Shown one piece after another: positions 35,387-45,045 of a DNA stretch of 48,635 nucleotides (the first letter of the stretch is position 1; each line of letters opens with the position of its first letter). The notes below the pieces were generated by a model that saw only the letters and a program-made list of their open reading frames with translations, ran no database searches and was not told where the DNA came from. This DNA comes from an uncultured Saccharospirillaceae bacterium. Its GTDB lineage: Bacteria > Pseudomonadota > Gammaproteobacteria > Pseudomonadales > Natronospirillaceae. A program made the position numbers and the translations under genes. The stretch covers positions 1-48,635 of the forward strand of contig CAJXZL010000012.1 in NCBI GenBank assembly GCA_913063165.1, given 5' to 3'.

Positions 35387-36493
35387 ATGGGATTATGGAT
35401 AAAACGGCTGTTTGTAGGGTTGCTAATGTTGGTAACGGCTTTGGCAGTTGGCGGTTTGGCCTATAACCAGTTTGCCCCGATTTTTGGGGGCAAACCCGAT
35501 GCGTACAGCCAGCAAAAAATCGCCGCATCAGCCCATTATCAAGATGCCCTGTTCGTGAATCTGATACCCACTGAGGTATCAACGCGATCGGATACCAGTC
35601 TGTCATTGTGGGACAGTCTGAAATCGTTTATGTGGCCGTCAGCGGATAAGAATCCGACCAAACCCCTGCCGACTGTGCAATTAAATAACCAGCCATTTGT
35701 TGACGGTAGTTTTGTCTGGTTAGGTCACTCGACCGTGTTGTTTTCACTGGACGGTCAAACCCTGCTCACCGATCCTGTATTTTACCGGGCATCACCGGTG
35801 CCCGTTGGTGGCGCGCCGTTTGCTCAAACCAATCCCACTGCTATTAGCGATTTACCCGATATCGATGCTGTGCTGATATCGCACGATCATTATGACCATC
35901 TCGATTATCAAGCTATCCAAGAACTGGCGCCTCGGGTCAAACAATTTATGGTACCGCTCGGCATCAAGGCGCATCTCCAACGATGGGGTATTCCCGACAG
36001 CAAAATTCAGGAATTTGACTGGTTTGAGGATGCCAACGTCGGTTCGGTCAAGATTACCTTTACGCCCTCAAGGCACTTTAGTGGGCGTGGTTTGTTTGAC
36101 CGCTTTAAGACCCTTTGGGGCTCGTGGGTGGTCCAAGCGCATGCAGGTTCTGTGTACTTCAGCGGTGATGGCGGTTATTCACCGTCGTTTGCCGAAATCG
36201 GTGCGCAATTTGGGCCCTTTGACATGGCCTTTCTTGAAGACGGCGCTTACAACCAAGATTGGAGTCAAATCCACATGTACCCCGAGGAATCGGTTCAAGC
36301 GGCTATTGATCTGAATGCCCGGATATTGCTGCCCATTCATTGGGGTAAATTCGATTTGGCCTTGCATGATTGGACGGATCCTATTGAACGCATCACCGCC
36401 GAAGGGTTCAAACGGGGTGTACAGGTCACTACCCCCAAAATAGGGCAGGTATTTCAGCCTGAATCGGCACCGTCCGAACCTTGGTGGCGCTAA
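35387..36493 (+). CDS. Membrane-anchored metallo-beta-lactamase-fold hydrolase
   Basis: The 368-residue product has an N-terminal helix (about 5-27, uncleaved anchor or signal) and a metallo-beta-lactamase fold of the NAPE-PLD/RomA/UlaG-like class. The zinc motif is HDHYDHLD (His166, His168, Asp170, His171); other ligands are expected in PSRHFSGRG, YFSGDGGY and LLPIHWGKFDLA. WLGHSTVLFSLDGQTLLTDPVF is typical. In some bacteria such proteins have been linked to membrane lipids or to drug susceptibility when overproduced; the substrate here is unknown. It is a single gene 118 bp after comM. The start lacks a strong ribosome binding site (GAGGCGCAGTAATA). Confidence 0.85.
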   Translation: MGLWIKRLFVGLLMLVTALAVGGLAYNQFAPIFGGKPDAYSQQKIAASAHYQDALFVNLIPTEVSTRSDTSLSLWDSLKSFMWPSADKNPTKPLPTVQLNNQPFVDGSFVWLGHSTVLFSLDGQTLLTDPVFYRASPVPVGGAPFAQTNPTAISDLPDIDAVLISHDHYDHLDYQAIQELAPRVKQFMVPLGIKAHLQRWGIPDSKIQEFDWFEDANVGSVKITFTPSRHFSGRGLFDRFKTLWGSWVVQAHAGSVYFSGDGGYSPSFAEIGAQFGPFDMAFLEDGAYNQDWSQIHMYPEESVQAAIDLNARILLPIHWGKFDLALHDWTDPIERITAEGFKRGVQVTTPKIGQVFQPESAPSEPWWR

Positions 36494-36581
36494 ATAGTAG
36501 GCAACCAGTGCCCCACGTCACATAAAGCCTGTCAGTGTTGAGGTTTTTTCGGTCAGCGCAGTCATTGGAATTGTTTTCTGG

Positions 36582-36587
36582 TAGAAT
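36582..36587 (+). promoter_or_regulatory. Putative -10 element for the FKBP gene
   Basis: TAGAAT in the context CTGGTAGAATGCTGCGCC resembles a good extended -10 hexamer and would give a leader of about 140 nt. No convincing -35 was found at the right spacing. Confidence 0.4.
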
Positions 36588-36733
36588 GCTGCGCCATCAC
36601 ATGGGGTGAGGCAAACGACGTTGTCGTGGCCCACCTGTATCGGGAGCTGGAAAGTCATATCCAGTCTGTTTCCCGCTTTGATTTCAAGAATTCTCTCTGT
36701 CGTGATCGGAGGGAAATAACTTTTGAGGATACT

Positions 36734-37348
36734 ATGTCTAAATATAATACCGATGCGTTGCGTGTCAGTTATGGTATTGGTCGTCAGTTCGGTGGCCAGT
36801 TAAAAAACCAACCATTTGATGGTTTGGATATTGAAAGCGTATTGGATGGCTTTCGTGACGCATTTACAGGCGCTGCGGATCCTGTAGCACCTGCTGATAT
36901 GCAGCAAGCCTATGACACCATTCGTGCAGAGCTTGAAGCGAAAGAAGCTGAAGCGGCAACGACTTTGGCGGCAGACGGTGAAGCATTTATGGCTGAAAAT
37001 GCCCAGAAAGATGGCGTTGTAGTGACTGCATCTGGACTTCAATATGAAGTGTTGACTGAAGGTACTGGTGAGAAGCCAACCCAAGCATCAACGATTAGCG
37101 CGCATTACCACGGCACCTTGATCAATGGCGACGTGTTTGACAGCTCTTATGACCGCGGTCAGCCTGCAGAGTTCCCAGTGGGCGGCGTGATTCCTGGTTG
37201 GACAGAAGCATTGCAGTTGATGGCTGTTGGTTCAAAATGGCGTTTAACCGTGCCTTACCAGTTGGCCTACGGCGCACAGGGCGCTGGCGGTGCGATTGGT
37301 CCATACCAGACTTTGGTATTTGACGTAGAGTTGTTGGCGATCCTATAA
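36734..37348 (+). CDS. fklB: FKBP-type peptidyl-prolyl isomerase (FklB-like)
   Basis: This 204-residue protein has an N-terminal helical dimerisation domain (1-95; DALRVSYGIGRQFGGQL, FRDAFTGA) and a C-terminal FKBP domain (ASGLQYEVLTEGTGEKP, YHGTLINGDVFDSS, FPVGGVIPGWTEALQLM, PYQLAYG). No signal peptide is seen, so FklB (cytoplasmic FKBP22) fits better than periplasmic FkpA. Length matches FklB (206). ATG 36734 follows TTTTGAGGATACT; the frame is open to 36626 but the upstream residues are not family-like. It converges with ntrC. Confidence 0.92.
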   Translation: MSKYNTDALRVSYGIGRQFGGQLKNQPFDGLDIESVLDGFRDAFTGAADPVAPADMQQAYDTIRAELEAKEAEAATTLAADGEAFMAENAQKDGVVVTASGLQYEVLTEGTGEKPTQASTISAHYHGTLINGDVFDSSYDRGQPAEFPVGGVIPGWTEALQLMAVGSKWRLTVPYQLAYGAQGAGGAIGPYQTLVFDVELLAIL

Positions 37349-37366
37349 GCCTCCTAGCGTGTAGAG

Positions 37367-37392
37367 ATAGCGCGTTCGCTTGAGCGCGCTAT
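37367..37392. terminator. Convergent hairpin between fklB and ntrC
   Basis: ATAGCGCG (37367-37374) and CGCGCTAT (37385-37392) form a perfect 8-bp stem with a 10-base loop. It overlaps the ntrC stop codon. No T run follows on either strand. Confidence 0.45.
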
Positions 37393-38780
37393 TCCTCTTG
37401 CTCCTTTAGCTTGCGTGTCAGTGTATTACGCCCCCATCCCAACAACTTAGCCGCTTCCACCTTCCGGCCTCCCGTATGATCCAGTGCGCACTGCAACAGA
37501 TTCCGTTCAACCAATTTTTCCGCCGTGGTAAAAATATCAGTGGCGCCCCGTGCTAATTCCCTTGTCGCCCAACGCCGCAATCCCAATTGCCAATCACTGG
37601 TATTGTCAGATACCTGTGACACCAATTCAGTAGGTAGGTCATCAATATGCACTTCATTCCCGCTGGCCATCACGCTAATCCAGCGACAGGTATTCTCTAG
37701 CTGTCGCACGTTGCCCGGCCACTGAAGGTCACATAAGAAATCAAGGCAGTCAGGCTTCAGTGTCTTGGGTGTGATGCCTTGTTCTTTGGCGGCATGCGCC
37801 AAAAAGTGCTGCAGTAATTCGGGAATGTCTTCGCGTCGCTCTGACAGACTCGGTAGCTGAATACGGATGACGTTAAGGCGGTGGTACAGGTCCTCTCTAA
37901 ATTTTCCTGCTCTGACCAGTGCCGTTAAATCTTGGTGGGTGGCTGCCAGAATCCGGACATTGACACGAATGCCGGTGTGCGCGCCGACGGGATGGATCTC
38001 GCCATCGGACAGCACGCGTAGTAACCGGGTTTGTGCATCCATTGGCATGTCGCCAATCTCGTCCAAAAACAGGGTGCCGCCTTCCGCCTGTTCAAACCGC
38101 CCGATGCGGTGTTGTGAGGCGCCGGTAAAGGCTCCTTTTTGGTGACCAAAAAGCTCGGACTCGATGAGATCACGGGGAATGGCTGCCATGTTGAGCGCAA
38201 TAAATGGATGGCTGGCGCGAGGGCTGTGTACGTGCAGGGCCTTTGCCACCAATTCCTTACCAGTACCTGAAGCGCCTTGAATCAACACCGTAATATGCGA
38301 TTGGCTCAGTTTGCCAATGGCCTTGAATACACCCTGCATGGCAGGTGCAGAACCAATGATGTTGGTGGCAGGCTTGTCAACAACCCCCGGTTTTTTGGTC
38401 GCCTGCTTGGTCAGGTGTTGTAGTGCGCGGCGCACCAGCGCCACCATGTCGTCGATATCGAATGGCTTGGCCAAATAATCGAATGCGCCCTGCTGAAAGG
38501 CCGATACCGCGCTATCGAGATCAGAGTGCGCCGTCATGATAATGACGGGTAGGCCGGGATGCTGCTTGTGGATCTGCGTCATCATTTCCTGACCGTTCAT
38601 GCCCGGCATTTTAACGTCACTGACGACCACGTTAGGTTGCTGGGTAGCCAATGCAGATAGCAATTCGGCGCCGGTAGAAAAAGACCTTACCTGCCAGTGT
38701 TCCGCCTCAAAAGATTTTTCCAAAACCCAACGAATGGATCGGTCGTCATCCGCAACCCAGATAGTGTGGTCGTTATTCAT
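37389..38780 (-). CDS. ntrC: Nitrogen regulator NtrC (sigma-54 activator)
   Basis: This 463-residue response regulator activates nitrogen-limitation genes with sigma-54. Domains: receiver (1-120; VADDDRSIRWVLEK, phospho-Asp in VVSDVKMPGMNG), AAA+ (about 140-370; Walker A GASGTGKE, the sigma-54 contact loop GAFTGA, LFLDEIGDMP) and a Fis-type HTH at the C-terminus (GGRKVEAAKLLGWGRNTLTRKL). Length matches E. coli NtrC (469). It overlaps the ntrB stop by 4 bp, so the kinase and regulator are co-translated. glnA is not next to them in this window. Confidence 0.96.
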   Translation of the reverse strand: MNNDHTIWVADDDRSIRWVLEKSFEAEHWQVRSFSTGAELLSALATQQPNVVVSDVKMPGMNGQEMMTQIHKQHPGLPVIIMTAHSDLDSAVSAFQQGAFDYLAKPFDIDDMVALVRRALQHLTKQATKKPGVVDKPATNIIGSAPAMQGVFKAIGKLSQSHITVLIQGASGTGKELVAKALHVHSPRASHPFIALNMAAIPRDLIESELFGHQKGAFTGASQHRIGRFEQAEGGTLFLDEIGDMPMDAQTRLLRVLSDGEIHPVGAHTGIRVNVRILAATHQDLTALVRAGKFREDLYHRLNVIRIQLPSLSERREDIPELLQHFLAHAAKEQGITPKTLKPDCLDFLCDLQWPGNVRQLENTCRWISVMASGNEVHIDDLPTELVSQVSDNTSDWQLGLRRWATRELARGATDIFTTAEKLVERNLLQCALDHTGGRKVEAAKLLGWGRNTLTRKLKEQEE

Positions 38781-39838
38781 GATAGGTGCTCCATGGGTAG
38801 CATGATGGTAAAGCAGGTGTGGCCGGGCTGGCTGGTAAATTCTATGAGACCTTTTTGCTGGCTCACATACTGCTGTGCCAACGACAGTCCAAGCCCCGAT
38901 CCCTGTGCGCGCCCGCTGACCATTGGGTAGAACAGGGTAGGCTTTAACGCCTCAGGAATGCCGGGGCCGTTGTCGGTGATGTCAAGATGGCACACCAATC
39001 TGTGCAGGGTGCCTGATAGGGTGATTTGATGCCCTGCGCGGGTCTTTATGGTAATGGTCGGCTTGTCTACCGGCGATTCGGTAAGCGCTTGTTGGGCGTT
39101 CGCGACCACATTGAGGATCACTTGTTGTACCTGTTCAGGGTCGCCAGAAAACTCGGGGAGACTGGGATCATAATCGCGGTGCCATAGAATGCTGTCGGGC
39201 CGCTCTGCTTCAATCAATGTAATGACGCGTTCGATAATACGGTGGATATTGATGGTGGCCAATTGGCTGCTGTCTACCGGCCCGAGCATGCGGTCAACCA
39301 AGTTTCTTAGGCGGTCGGCTTCGTCAATGATGACCTGCGTATATTCAAGCTGTGCAGGGGGCGTGACCCGCTGTAATAATTGCGCCGCGCCACGAATGCC
39401 ACCCAAGGGATTCTTGATCTCGTGGGCAAGTCCTCTGACCACTTCTCGCGTTGTCTGGTAATCGCTGGCTAAGGTGGCGTCACGTTGAATGCGATTGAGG
39501 CGGTCACGGGGGTGGATTTCTAACAAGCGATACCGCAGGTCGTCTTGCAGCACATCACTGATCATGTAATCCAACAGGGTAGCCTCTTGATGATAGGCGA
39601 GTAACCATTGTGCCTCTCGTTGTGCGAACGCAGCATGATGATCGAGGGTGTTTTTTATGTCATCGGGCAATCGGTCGTCGGGAAATAAACCAGAAAATGG
39701 TTGCCCCATGGCCCGTTCTTTAGAGCGGCCAAAAAGCGCTTCGGCGGCGCCATTCATGTAGGCAACCCTGCGTTGGCTGTCGAGCATCACGATGACCGTT
39801 GATAGGTTCTCAATGAGTCTGACTTCAAGGGCGTCCAT
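38777..39838 (-). CDS. ntrB: Nitrogen sensor kinase NtrB
   Basis: This 353-residue cytoplasmic histidine kinase phosphorylates and dephosphorylates NtrC under PII (GlnB) control. It has an N-terminal PAS domain (about 1-110; MLDSQRRVAYMNGAAEALFGRS), the phospho-His in LAHEIKNPLGGIRGAAQLL, and an HATPase domain with NVVANAQQAL, ITDNGPGIP and GSGLGLSLAQ. ATG 38836-38838 region was rejected in favour of 39838, which follows TGGAGTCTTGCA and matches the 349-residue length of E. coli GlnL; the frame is open to 39967 without support. Confidence 0.95.
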   Translation of the reverse strand: MDALEVRLIENLSTVIVMLDSQRRVAYMNGAAEALFGRSKERAMGQPFSGLFPDDRLPDDIKNTLDHHAAFAQREAQWLLAYHQEATLLDYMISDVLQDDLRYRLLEIHPRDRLNRIQRDATLASDYQTTREVVRGLAHEIKNPLGGIRGAAQLLQRVTPPAQLEYTQVIIDEADRLRNLVDRMLGPVDSSQLATINIHRIIERVITLIEAERPDSILWHRDYDPSLPEFSGDPEQVQQVILNVVANAQQALTESPVDKPTITIKTRAGHQITLSGTLHRLVCHLDITDNGPGIPEALKPTLFYPMVSGRAQGSGLGLSLAQQYVSQQKGLIEFTSQPGHTCFTIMLPMEHLS

Positions 39839-40199
39839 TGCAAGACTCCAATGTGTTGAGTGGCTAGGGTGATCTGTTATTACGCAATTTCTGCGCCATA
39901 CCGGCAGCATCAAGCTAATGTGGGCGATTGGCACAGCGTGGGTGGACGCAATCGCACATGCTGCCATGCTCTCTGCACCCGTGATCAGTCGATTATGCGC
40001 TTAGTTGGTGCGTTTTTTATTATTTTAGCATCATGATTGTGCAAATAAAGGCCAAATTGCGATTGGCTGGGGTAGGCATTGCTGTGGTTGTGTCTGGCAC
40101 AGATGACAAAAGGACCCGTTAAATGATGCGAATTGTCTCGTTGATCCTCGGCGACGGACTGTTATAATTCATGCACATTTTCCGCGTTGGAACAGACCC
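39839..40199. other. Divergent control region, ntrB and hisB
   Basis: I see no gene in these 361 bases. The right end carries the hisB promoter. For ntrB (minus strand) I could not find a sigma-54 GG-N10-GC element or a convincing sigma-70 pair. A weak hairpin with a T-rich tail (TGCGCTTAGTTGGTGCG, then six T) lies at about 39996-40020 and may mark termination of something upstream on the plus strand or be incidental. Confidence 0.4.
40141..40168 (+). promoter_or_regulatory. Sigma-70 promoter for hisB
   Basis: TTGATC (40141-40146) and a perfect TATAAT (40163-40168) are separated by 16 bases, giving a leader of about 25 nt before the hisB ATG at 40200. Confidence 0.6.
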
Positions 40200-40790
40200 A
40201 TGTCACGGATCGCTTCGGTAGAAAGAAATACGCAAGAGACTAAGATCTCTGTCACGATCAATCTTGATGGAACAGGCAGTTGCCAGTTGCAGACAGGTAT
40301 GCCTTTTTTAGAGCACATGATCCATCAGATTGCGCGACATGGTTTGATCGATATTGCCCTGACCTGTGATGGCGATAACCAGATTGATGACCACCACAGT
40401 GCCGAGGACAGTGGTATTGCCTTAGGCATGGCCTTCGCCCAAGCGATTGGCGATAAAAAAGGCATCGTGCGTTATGGTCACGCCTATATTCCGCTCGACG
40501 AAGCTTTGTCGCGTGTGGTGTTGGACATTTCTGGCCGACCCGGTTTGGAGTATGCGGTACCCTTTACCCGCGCGAGCATCGGTGGCTTTGATACCGAATT
40601 GTTTTATGAATTTTTCCAAGGCTTTGTGAACCATGCCGGCGTGAGTCTGCATATTGATAATCTGAAAGGTCGCAATGCACACCACCAGATAGAAACGGTT
40701 TTTAAAGCCTTTGGTCGCGCACTGCGCATGGCGGTTACGCTAGACCCGCGCGCTTTGAATGACATCCCGTCAACCAAGGGCAGTTTGTAA
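40200..40790 (+). CDS. hisB: Imidazoleglycerol-phosphate dehydratase
   Basis: This 196-residue manganese enzyme dehydrates imidazoleglycerol phosphate in histidine synthesis. It is the monofunctional form, without the phosphatase domain fused in enterobacteria. Metal-site motifs are [27 protein letters not shown] and the C-terminal repeat [17 protein letters not shown]. Length is normal (about 197). It opens the hisB-hisH-hisA-hisF set, with 126 bp and a hairpin before hisH. Confidence 0.96.
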   Translation: MSRIASVERNTQETKISVTINLDGTGSCQLQTGMPFLEHMIHQIARHGLIDIALTCDGDNQIDDHHSAEDSGIALGMAFAQAIGDKKGIVRYGHAYIPLDEALSRVVLDISGRPGLEYAVPFTRASIGGFDTELFYEFFQGFVNHAGVSLHIDNLKGRNAHHQIETVFKAFGRALRMAVTLDPRALNDIPSTKGSL

Positions 40791-40867
40791 GGACGAACGG
40801 CCTGCATTGGGTTTGGGTGGCAACACCGGTTGTCCATTACGCTTGGCCAGTGACACTTAATAATACA

Positions 40868-40900
40868 GGGATGCGAGGGCTGAGCTTCGCGTCCCTTTCT
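40868..40900 (+). terminator. Hairpin between hisB and hisH
   Basis: GGGATGCGA (40868-40876) and TCGCGTCCC (40887-40895) pair over 9 bp with one G-T wobble and are followed by TTTCT. It may attenuate read-through into hisH-hisA-hisF or mark a processing site. Confidence 0.5.
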
Positions 40901-40916
40901 AACTTATGGAATCCGC

Positions 40917-41564
40917 ATGACACATAAAACCATTGCTGTGATTGATTATGGTATGGGCAATTTGCACTCGGTGGCGAAAGCGTTACAGCATGTCGCCCCG
41001 AAAGACCGCATCATCATATCCTCTGATAGACAGCAGATCGAAGCAGCTGACTCCGTGGTGCTGCCTGGCGTCGGTGCGATTCGCGATTGCATGGCGGGGT
41101 TGCATGATACCGGCTTGGCTGACGTGGTGAAGACTGTCTCTGCTAACAAACCCTTTCTGGGTATTTGCATTGGCATGCAAACCCTGATGAACCGGTCAGA
41201 AGAAAATGGCGGCGTGCCTTGTTTGGGTATTATAGACGGGGATGTACAGGGTTTTGGATTTGTCACTGACGATAACGGACTGCGGTTAAAAGTACCGCAC
41301 ATGGGTTGGAATAATGTTTATCAGAGAGAAGACCATCCAATTTGGCACCGCATTGCCGATGGCAGTCGCTTTTACTTTGTACACAGCTATTTTGTGAAAG
41401 CGCAGTATGAGGCCAGTGTCATTGGCTCAGCCGATTATGGCTTTCCGTTCGATGCGGTCATTCAACAAGACAATATCGTGGCTACCCAATTCCACCCCGA
41501 AAAATCTGCAGCCTCAGGGCTTCAATTACTCCAAAATTTTGTGGCATGGGACGGCAATCAATGA
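40917..41564 (+). CDS. hisH: Imidazole glycerol phosphate synthase, glutaminase subunit
   Basis: This 215-residue class I glutamine amidotransferase supplies ammonia to HisF. The nucleophile is Cys84 in LGICIGMQ; the His-Glu pair lies in ATQFHPEKS near the end. The oxyanion region VLPGVGA is intact. Length is normal. The ATG follows TTATGGAATCCGC with no strong site. Its stop overlaps an upstream in-frame ATG of hisA. Confidence 0.96.
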   Translation: MTHKTIAVIDYGMGNLHSVAKALQHVAPKDRIIISSDRQQIEAADSVVLPGVGAIRDCMAGLHDTGLADVVKTVSANKPFLGICIGMQTLMNRSEENGGVPCLGIIDGDVQGFGFVTDDNGLRLKVPHMGWNNVYQREDHPIWHRIADGSRFYFVHSYFVKAQYEASVIGSADYGFPFDAVIQQDNIVATQFHPEKSAASGLQLLQNFVAWDGNQ

Positions 41565-41584
41565 GCATACAGCGCGAGAATCCG

Positions 41585-42322
41585 ATGATTATCATTCCAG
41601 CAATTGATTTAAAAGATGGCCAGTGTGTCCGTTTAAAGCAGGGTCGCATGGACGATTCTACGGTCTTTGGCGACGACCCAGTGGCCATGGCAGGAAAATG
41701 GCGTGACGCAGGTTGTCGCCGATTGCACTTGGTTGATTTGAACGGGGCATTTGCAGGTAAACCCATTCACGCACAAGTGGTCAAAGATATTCGTGCGAAA
41801 TACCCCGATCTGCCCCTGCAAATTGGCGGTGGCATTCGTGACATCGACACCATTGCCGCCTATGTTGAAGCAGGCGTTCAATATTGCATTATCGGTACAC
41901 AGGCGGTTAAAACACCTGAGTTTGTTGATGAGGCGTGTCGGTTGTTTCCGGGCCACATCATGGTGGGCCTAGACGCCAAAGACGGGTGGGTTGCCACCGA
42001 AGGTTGGGATGATGTGTCAACGGTACAGGCTACCGATTTGGCAAAACGTTTCGCGACAGCGGGTGTGTCGGCGATTATTTATACCGATATTGCGCGCGAT
42101 GGCATGATGCAGGGCGTCAATATCGAGGCTACGGTTAAGGTGGCGCAGGCTGGTGGTATTCCAGTCATCGCGTCGGGCGGCGTGAGCAACCTCGATGATG
42201 TCAAGCAGCTGCTCGCGGTTGCCGACCAAGGCATTATGGGCGCCATTACTGGTCGGGCAATTTATGAGGGTGCTTTAGATCTTGCTGAAGCCCAAGCACT
42301 GTGCGACAGAGGGTATGCATAA
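41585..42322 (+). CDS. hisA: Phosphoribosylformimino-AICAR ribotide isomerase
   Basis: This 245-residue TIM barrel isomerises ProFAR to PRFAR. It begins [17 protein letters not shown], with catalytic Asp8, and the second catalytic Asp lies in [10 protein letters not shown]; both phosphate sites (GGGIRD, ASGGVSN) are present. The ATG at 41585 gives the exact family start and length (E. coli 245). An ATG at 41561 overlapping the hisH stop (ATGA) is also in frame and could be used through coupling; it would add eight residues. hisF overlaps the stop by one base. Confidence 0.95.
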   Translation: MIIIPAIDLKDGQCVRLKQGRMDDSTVFGDDPVAMAGKWRDAGCRRLHLVDLNGAFAGKPIHAQVVKDIRAKYPDLPLQIGGGIRDIDTIAAYVEAGVQYCIIGTQAVKTPEFVDEACRLFPGHIMVGLDAKDGWVATEGWDDVSTVQATDLAKRFATAGVSAIIYTDIARDGMMQGVNIEATVKVAQAGGIPVIASGGVSNLDDVKQLLAVADQGIMGAITGRAIYEGALDLAEAQALCDRGYA

Positions 42323-43086
42323 TGGCGTTGGCTAATCGAATTATTCCCTGTCTGGATGTGGACAATGGCCGCGTGGTTAAGGGTGTTAACTTCGTTGATA
42401 TCAAGGATGCCGGCGACCCTGTTGAAATCGCCCGCCGTTATAATATCGAAGGCGCGGACGAATTATGTATGTTGGACATTACCGCCACTCATGAAGACCG
42501 CAATACCATGGTGCAGACGGTACAGGCCATAGCCAGTGAAGTCTTTATCCCGTTAACAGTGGGTGGCGGTATCCGGACACTCGACAATATCAAAACCATG
42601 CTGCACGCTGGCGCTGACAAGGTGGCCATCAATTCGGCAGCGGTTTCTAACCCAGAATTTGTCCAGCAGGCGGCTGAACGGTTTGGGTCACAATGCATTG
42701 TGGTAGCCATCGACGCCAAACAGGTAGCGGATAACCATTGGGAGATATTCACCCACGGGGGCCGCAAAGAGACGGGTATTGACGCCATTGAATGGGCGCA
42801 AGAGATGGAGCGATTGGGCGCGGGCGAATTGTTGGTCACCAGCATGGATCGCGATGGCACCAAAAATGGATTTGATTTGCCGTTGATGCAGCGCCTGTCT
42901 GAAACGGTACAGATTCCTATCATTGCCTCGGGTGGCGTAGGTAATTTGCAGCATTTGGTCGATGGCGTATTAGAAGGCAAAGCGGATGCCGTACTGGCAG
43001 CCAGTATTTTTCACTTTGGCACCTATACCATTGGCGAAGCAAAAGCCTTTATGGCGGATGCCGGCATTGAGATGCGGATAGAATGA
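42322..43086 (+). CDS. hisF: Imidazole glycerol phosphate synthase, cyclase subunit
   Basis: This 254-residue TIM barrel joins PRFAR and ammonia from HisH to give imidazoleglycerol phosphate and AICAR. The N-terminus reads [18 protein letters not shown] (catalytic Asp11), [12 protein letters not shown] and [12 protein letters not shown] hold the second Asp and phosphate sites, and ASGGVGN is the C-terminal phosphate loop. ATG 42322 overlaps the hisA TAA by one base. The next gene overlaps the end by 4 bp. Confidence 0.97.
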   Translation: MALANRIIPCLDVDNGRVVKGVNFVDIKDAGDPVEIARRYNIEGADELCMLDITATHEDRNTMVQTVQAIASEVFIPLTVGGGIRTLDNIKTMLHAGADKVAINSAAVSNPEFVQQAAERFGSQCIVVAIDAKQVADNHWEIFTHGGRKETGIDAIEWAQEMERLGAGELLVTSMDRDGTKNGFDLPLMQRLSETVQIPIIASGGVGNLQHLVDGVLEGKADAVLAASIFHFGTYTIGEAKAFMADAGIEMRIE

Positions 43087-43529
43087 CTGCAGGTAAGGAA
43101 AAATTGACCACGGCTGCGTCTGTCAGCAGCCGATTCGACAAAGTGGAGCCAGTGGCCCGATTGGGGTTGACCGTCGCAACAGACGGGCTGGACGCGGTTG
43201 CCATTGATGTGCCACTTGATGGCAATAAGAATGACAAAAACACCATGTTTGCCGGTAGTCAGTTTTCTGGCATGGTGTTAGCAGGTTGGCGTTTGGCGTC
43301 AAACTGGGCGGTATCGCAAGGTATTACGGTGCCGGTAGTGATTAAATCGACCCAGATGGAATTTATGCGACCAGTCGATACCCAGCTACACTGTGTTGCG
43401 GCGGTGGTTGATCAGCCGAGCCAGGGTAAGTCAGGTAATTGGAAATTGGACATACGGGTAGAAGCCCGTGATGAGCAAGGCGTTGTGTGTGCCGTGTTAC
43501 AGGGTGATTATCGGGTGTTAGTCGCTTAA
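43083..43529 (+). CDS. Hot-dog fold thioesterase, YiiD C-terminal type
   Basis: The 148-residue product resembles the C-terminal thioesterase-like domain of YiiD (YiiD_C). The central helix and preceding loop [25 protein letters not shown] are the most typical segment. No N-terminal acetyltransferase domain is present. The acyl substrate is unknown. It starts inside the end of hisF (ATGA overlap), so it is translated with the histidine genes, although no role in that pathway is evident. Confidence 0.8.
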   Translation: MTAGKEKLTTAASVSSRFDKVEPVARLGLTVATDGLDAVAIDVPLDGNKNDKNTMFAGSQFSGMVLAGWRLASNWAVSQGITVPVVIKSTQMEFMRPVDTQLHCVAAVVDQPSQGKSGNWKLDIRVEARDEQGVVCAVLQGDYRVLVA

Positions 43530-43596
43530 TCACGGCAAACAAACCATCGGGCAATCCTCACGGCGCGAAATAGCACCCATTTGAAGGATGAATGCA

Positions 43597-44565
43597 ATGA
43601 ACAAGGCGTATGGCGTGCTTCGGCCCAACCAGTCTTTTCACTTAGCGGTGTCAGGTGGGCATCAAATATGGGTAACCGATTCTGGCAACCCCCATGGATT
43701 GCCAGTGATATTGTTGCACGGCGGACCAGGCGGTGGGCTTTCCCCCTATGGACGCCGACTCTATGATCCAGAACGCTATCGCATTATTCAATTTGACCAA
43801 CGCGGCTGCGGCGATTCTTTGCCGTATTGTGAGTTAACCCACAACACCACTGCCGATGGCATTGCAGACATCGAAGCCATTGCGGCCCATTTGGGCATCA
43901 ATCAATGGGTGGTGGCTGGTGGTTCTTGGGGCGTCACCTTGGCGCTGGCTTATGCCCAACAGTATCCTCAGCGCGTGATGGGCCTCATATTACGCGGTGT
44001 ATTCTTGGCGCGTGATAAAGACCTTGATTGGCTATATGGTGGCGGTGCTGGGCGGGTTTTCCCAGACTATTGGGCACCCTTTACCGATTTTGTGGGTGGC
44101 TTAACGGGCACCGCATTGTTATCGGCCTATTATGAAGCGTTGATGGGTGACGATGAGGTGCATCGCATGTCAGCTGCGGTGCATTGGGTGCAGTGGGAGA
44201 CTCATTGCATGGCGTTGTTGCCGAACCCGAAAGCCAATGCAGAAGCCAAGGTCCTGAAAACATCGCTGCCGATGGCCTGTATATCGAGCCATTTCATGTT
44301 GCATCGGTGCTTTTTACAAGAGAATCAATTGGTCGACAACATGAGCAAAATTGCCCATATACCGGCCTACATCGTCCACGGTCGTTACGACATGGTTTGT
44401 CCGGCAGACAATGCCTACGATGTGGCACAGGTTTGGCCAGCCGCTGAGTTAGATATTGTCAGAGAGGCAGGACATACCGAAAAAGAACCGGGCATAACCG
44501 ATGCGCTGTTGCGTGCCTCACATCGATTGGCTGAGCGATTGGGCGTACCTTCGGGTCAAGCCTAG
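43597..44565 (+). CDS. pip: Proline iminopeptidase
   Basis: This 322-residue alpha/beta hydrolase of family S33 removes N-terminal proline from peptides. HGGPGGG (41-47) forms the oxyanion site, FDQRGCGDS is typical, the nucleophile is Ser110 in GGSWGVTLAL, the Asp is expected in VHGRYDMVCP and the His in EAGHTEKEPG. I chose ATG 43597 because AAGGA lies 8 bp upstream; ATG 43588 overlaps that site. dtd follows 24 bp later, the same pair as in Pseudomonas. Confidence 0.92.
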   Translation: MNKAYGVLRPNQSFHLAVSGGHQIWVTDSGNPHGLPVILLHGGPGGGLSPYGRRLYDPERYRIIQFDQRGCGDSLPYCELTHNTTADGIADIEAIAAHLGINQWVVAGGSWGVTLALAYAQQYPQRVMGLILRGVFLARDKDLDWLYGGGAGRVFPDYWAPFTDFVGGLTGTALLSAYYEALMGDDEVHRMSAAVHWVQWETHCMALLPNPKANAEAKVLKTSLPMACISSHFMLHRCFLQENQLVDNMSKIAHIPAYIVHGRYDMVCPADNAYDVAQVWPAAELDIVREAGHTEKEPGITDALLRASHRLAERLGVPSGQA

Positions 44566-44589
44566 TCAATCACAGGAGACTAGCGGTTA

Positions 44590-45030
44590 ATGAAGTGTTT
44601 GATTCAGCGCGTGTTAGAAGCCAAGGTCACCGTTGATGGCAACACCCGGGGTGCTATTGGTGAAGGTCTGCTGGTATTGGTGGGTTTTGAGCCGGGAGAC
44701 AGTCCTGCCGTGATTAAAAAAATGGCTGAAAGGTTGTGTGACTATCGCGTGTTTTCGGATATCGATGGCCGCATGAACCTCAGTGTTAGGGCCATTGAAG
44801 GCGCACTGTTGCTAGTGCCGCAATTTACCATTGCCGCTGACACGCAAAAGGGGTTACGCCCCAGTTTTACCTCTGCGGCGACACCTGCGGAGGGCAAACG
44901 TCATTTTGAAACCCTGGTCGATTACCTGAATGCGACCACGACCCCGATTGCAACTGGGGTGTTTGGTGCCGATATGCGGGTGCATCTGGTCAATAATGGG
45001 CCGGTCACTTTTTTATTAGAAAGCCGTTAA
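44590..45030 (+). CDS. dtd: D-aminoacyl-tRNA deacylase
   Basis: This 146-residue enzyme removes D-amino acids from mischarged tRNA. It starts MKCLIQRVLEAKVTVDG, has LLLVPQFTIAADTQKGLRPSF (usual SQF is PQF here) and the C-terminal NNGPVTFLLE with the Gly-cis-Pro pair that rejects L-substrates. Length matches E. coli Dtd (145). It is likely co-transcribed with pip. Confidence 0.95.
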   Translation: MKCLIQRVLEAKVTVDGNTRGAIGEGLLVLVGFEPGDSPAVIKKMAERLCDYRVFSDIDGRMNLSVRAIEGALLLVPQFTIAADTQKGLRPSFTSAATPAEGKRHFETLVDYLNATTTPIATGVFGADMRVHLVNNGPVTFLLESR

Positions 45031-45045
45031 CACAGCAACGAGCGA

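Noticed and set aside
39839-40199. Sigma-54 promoter for ntrB
   Set aside because: TGGCA-like strings were found on both strands, but none has the GG-N10-GC spacing.
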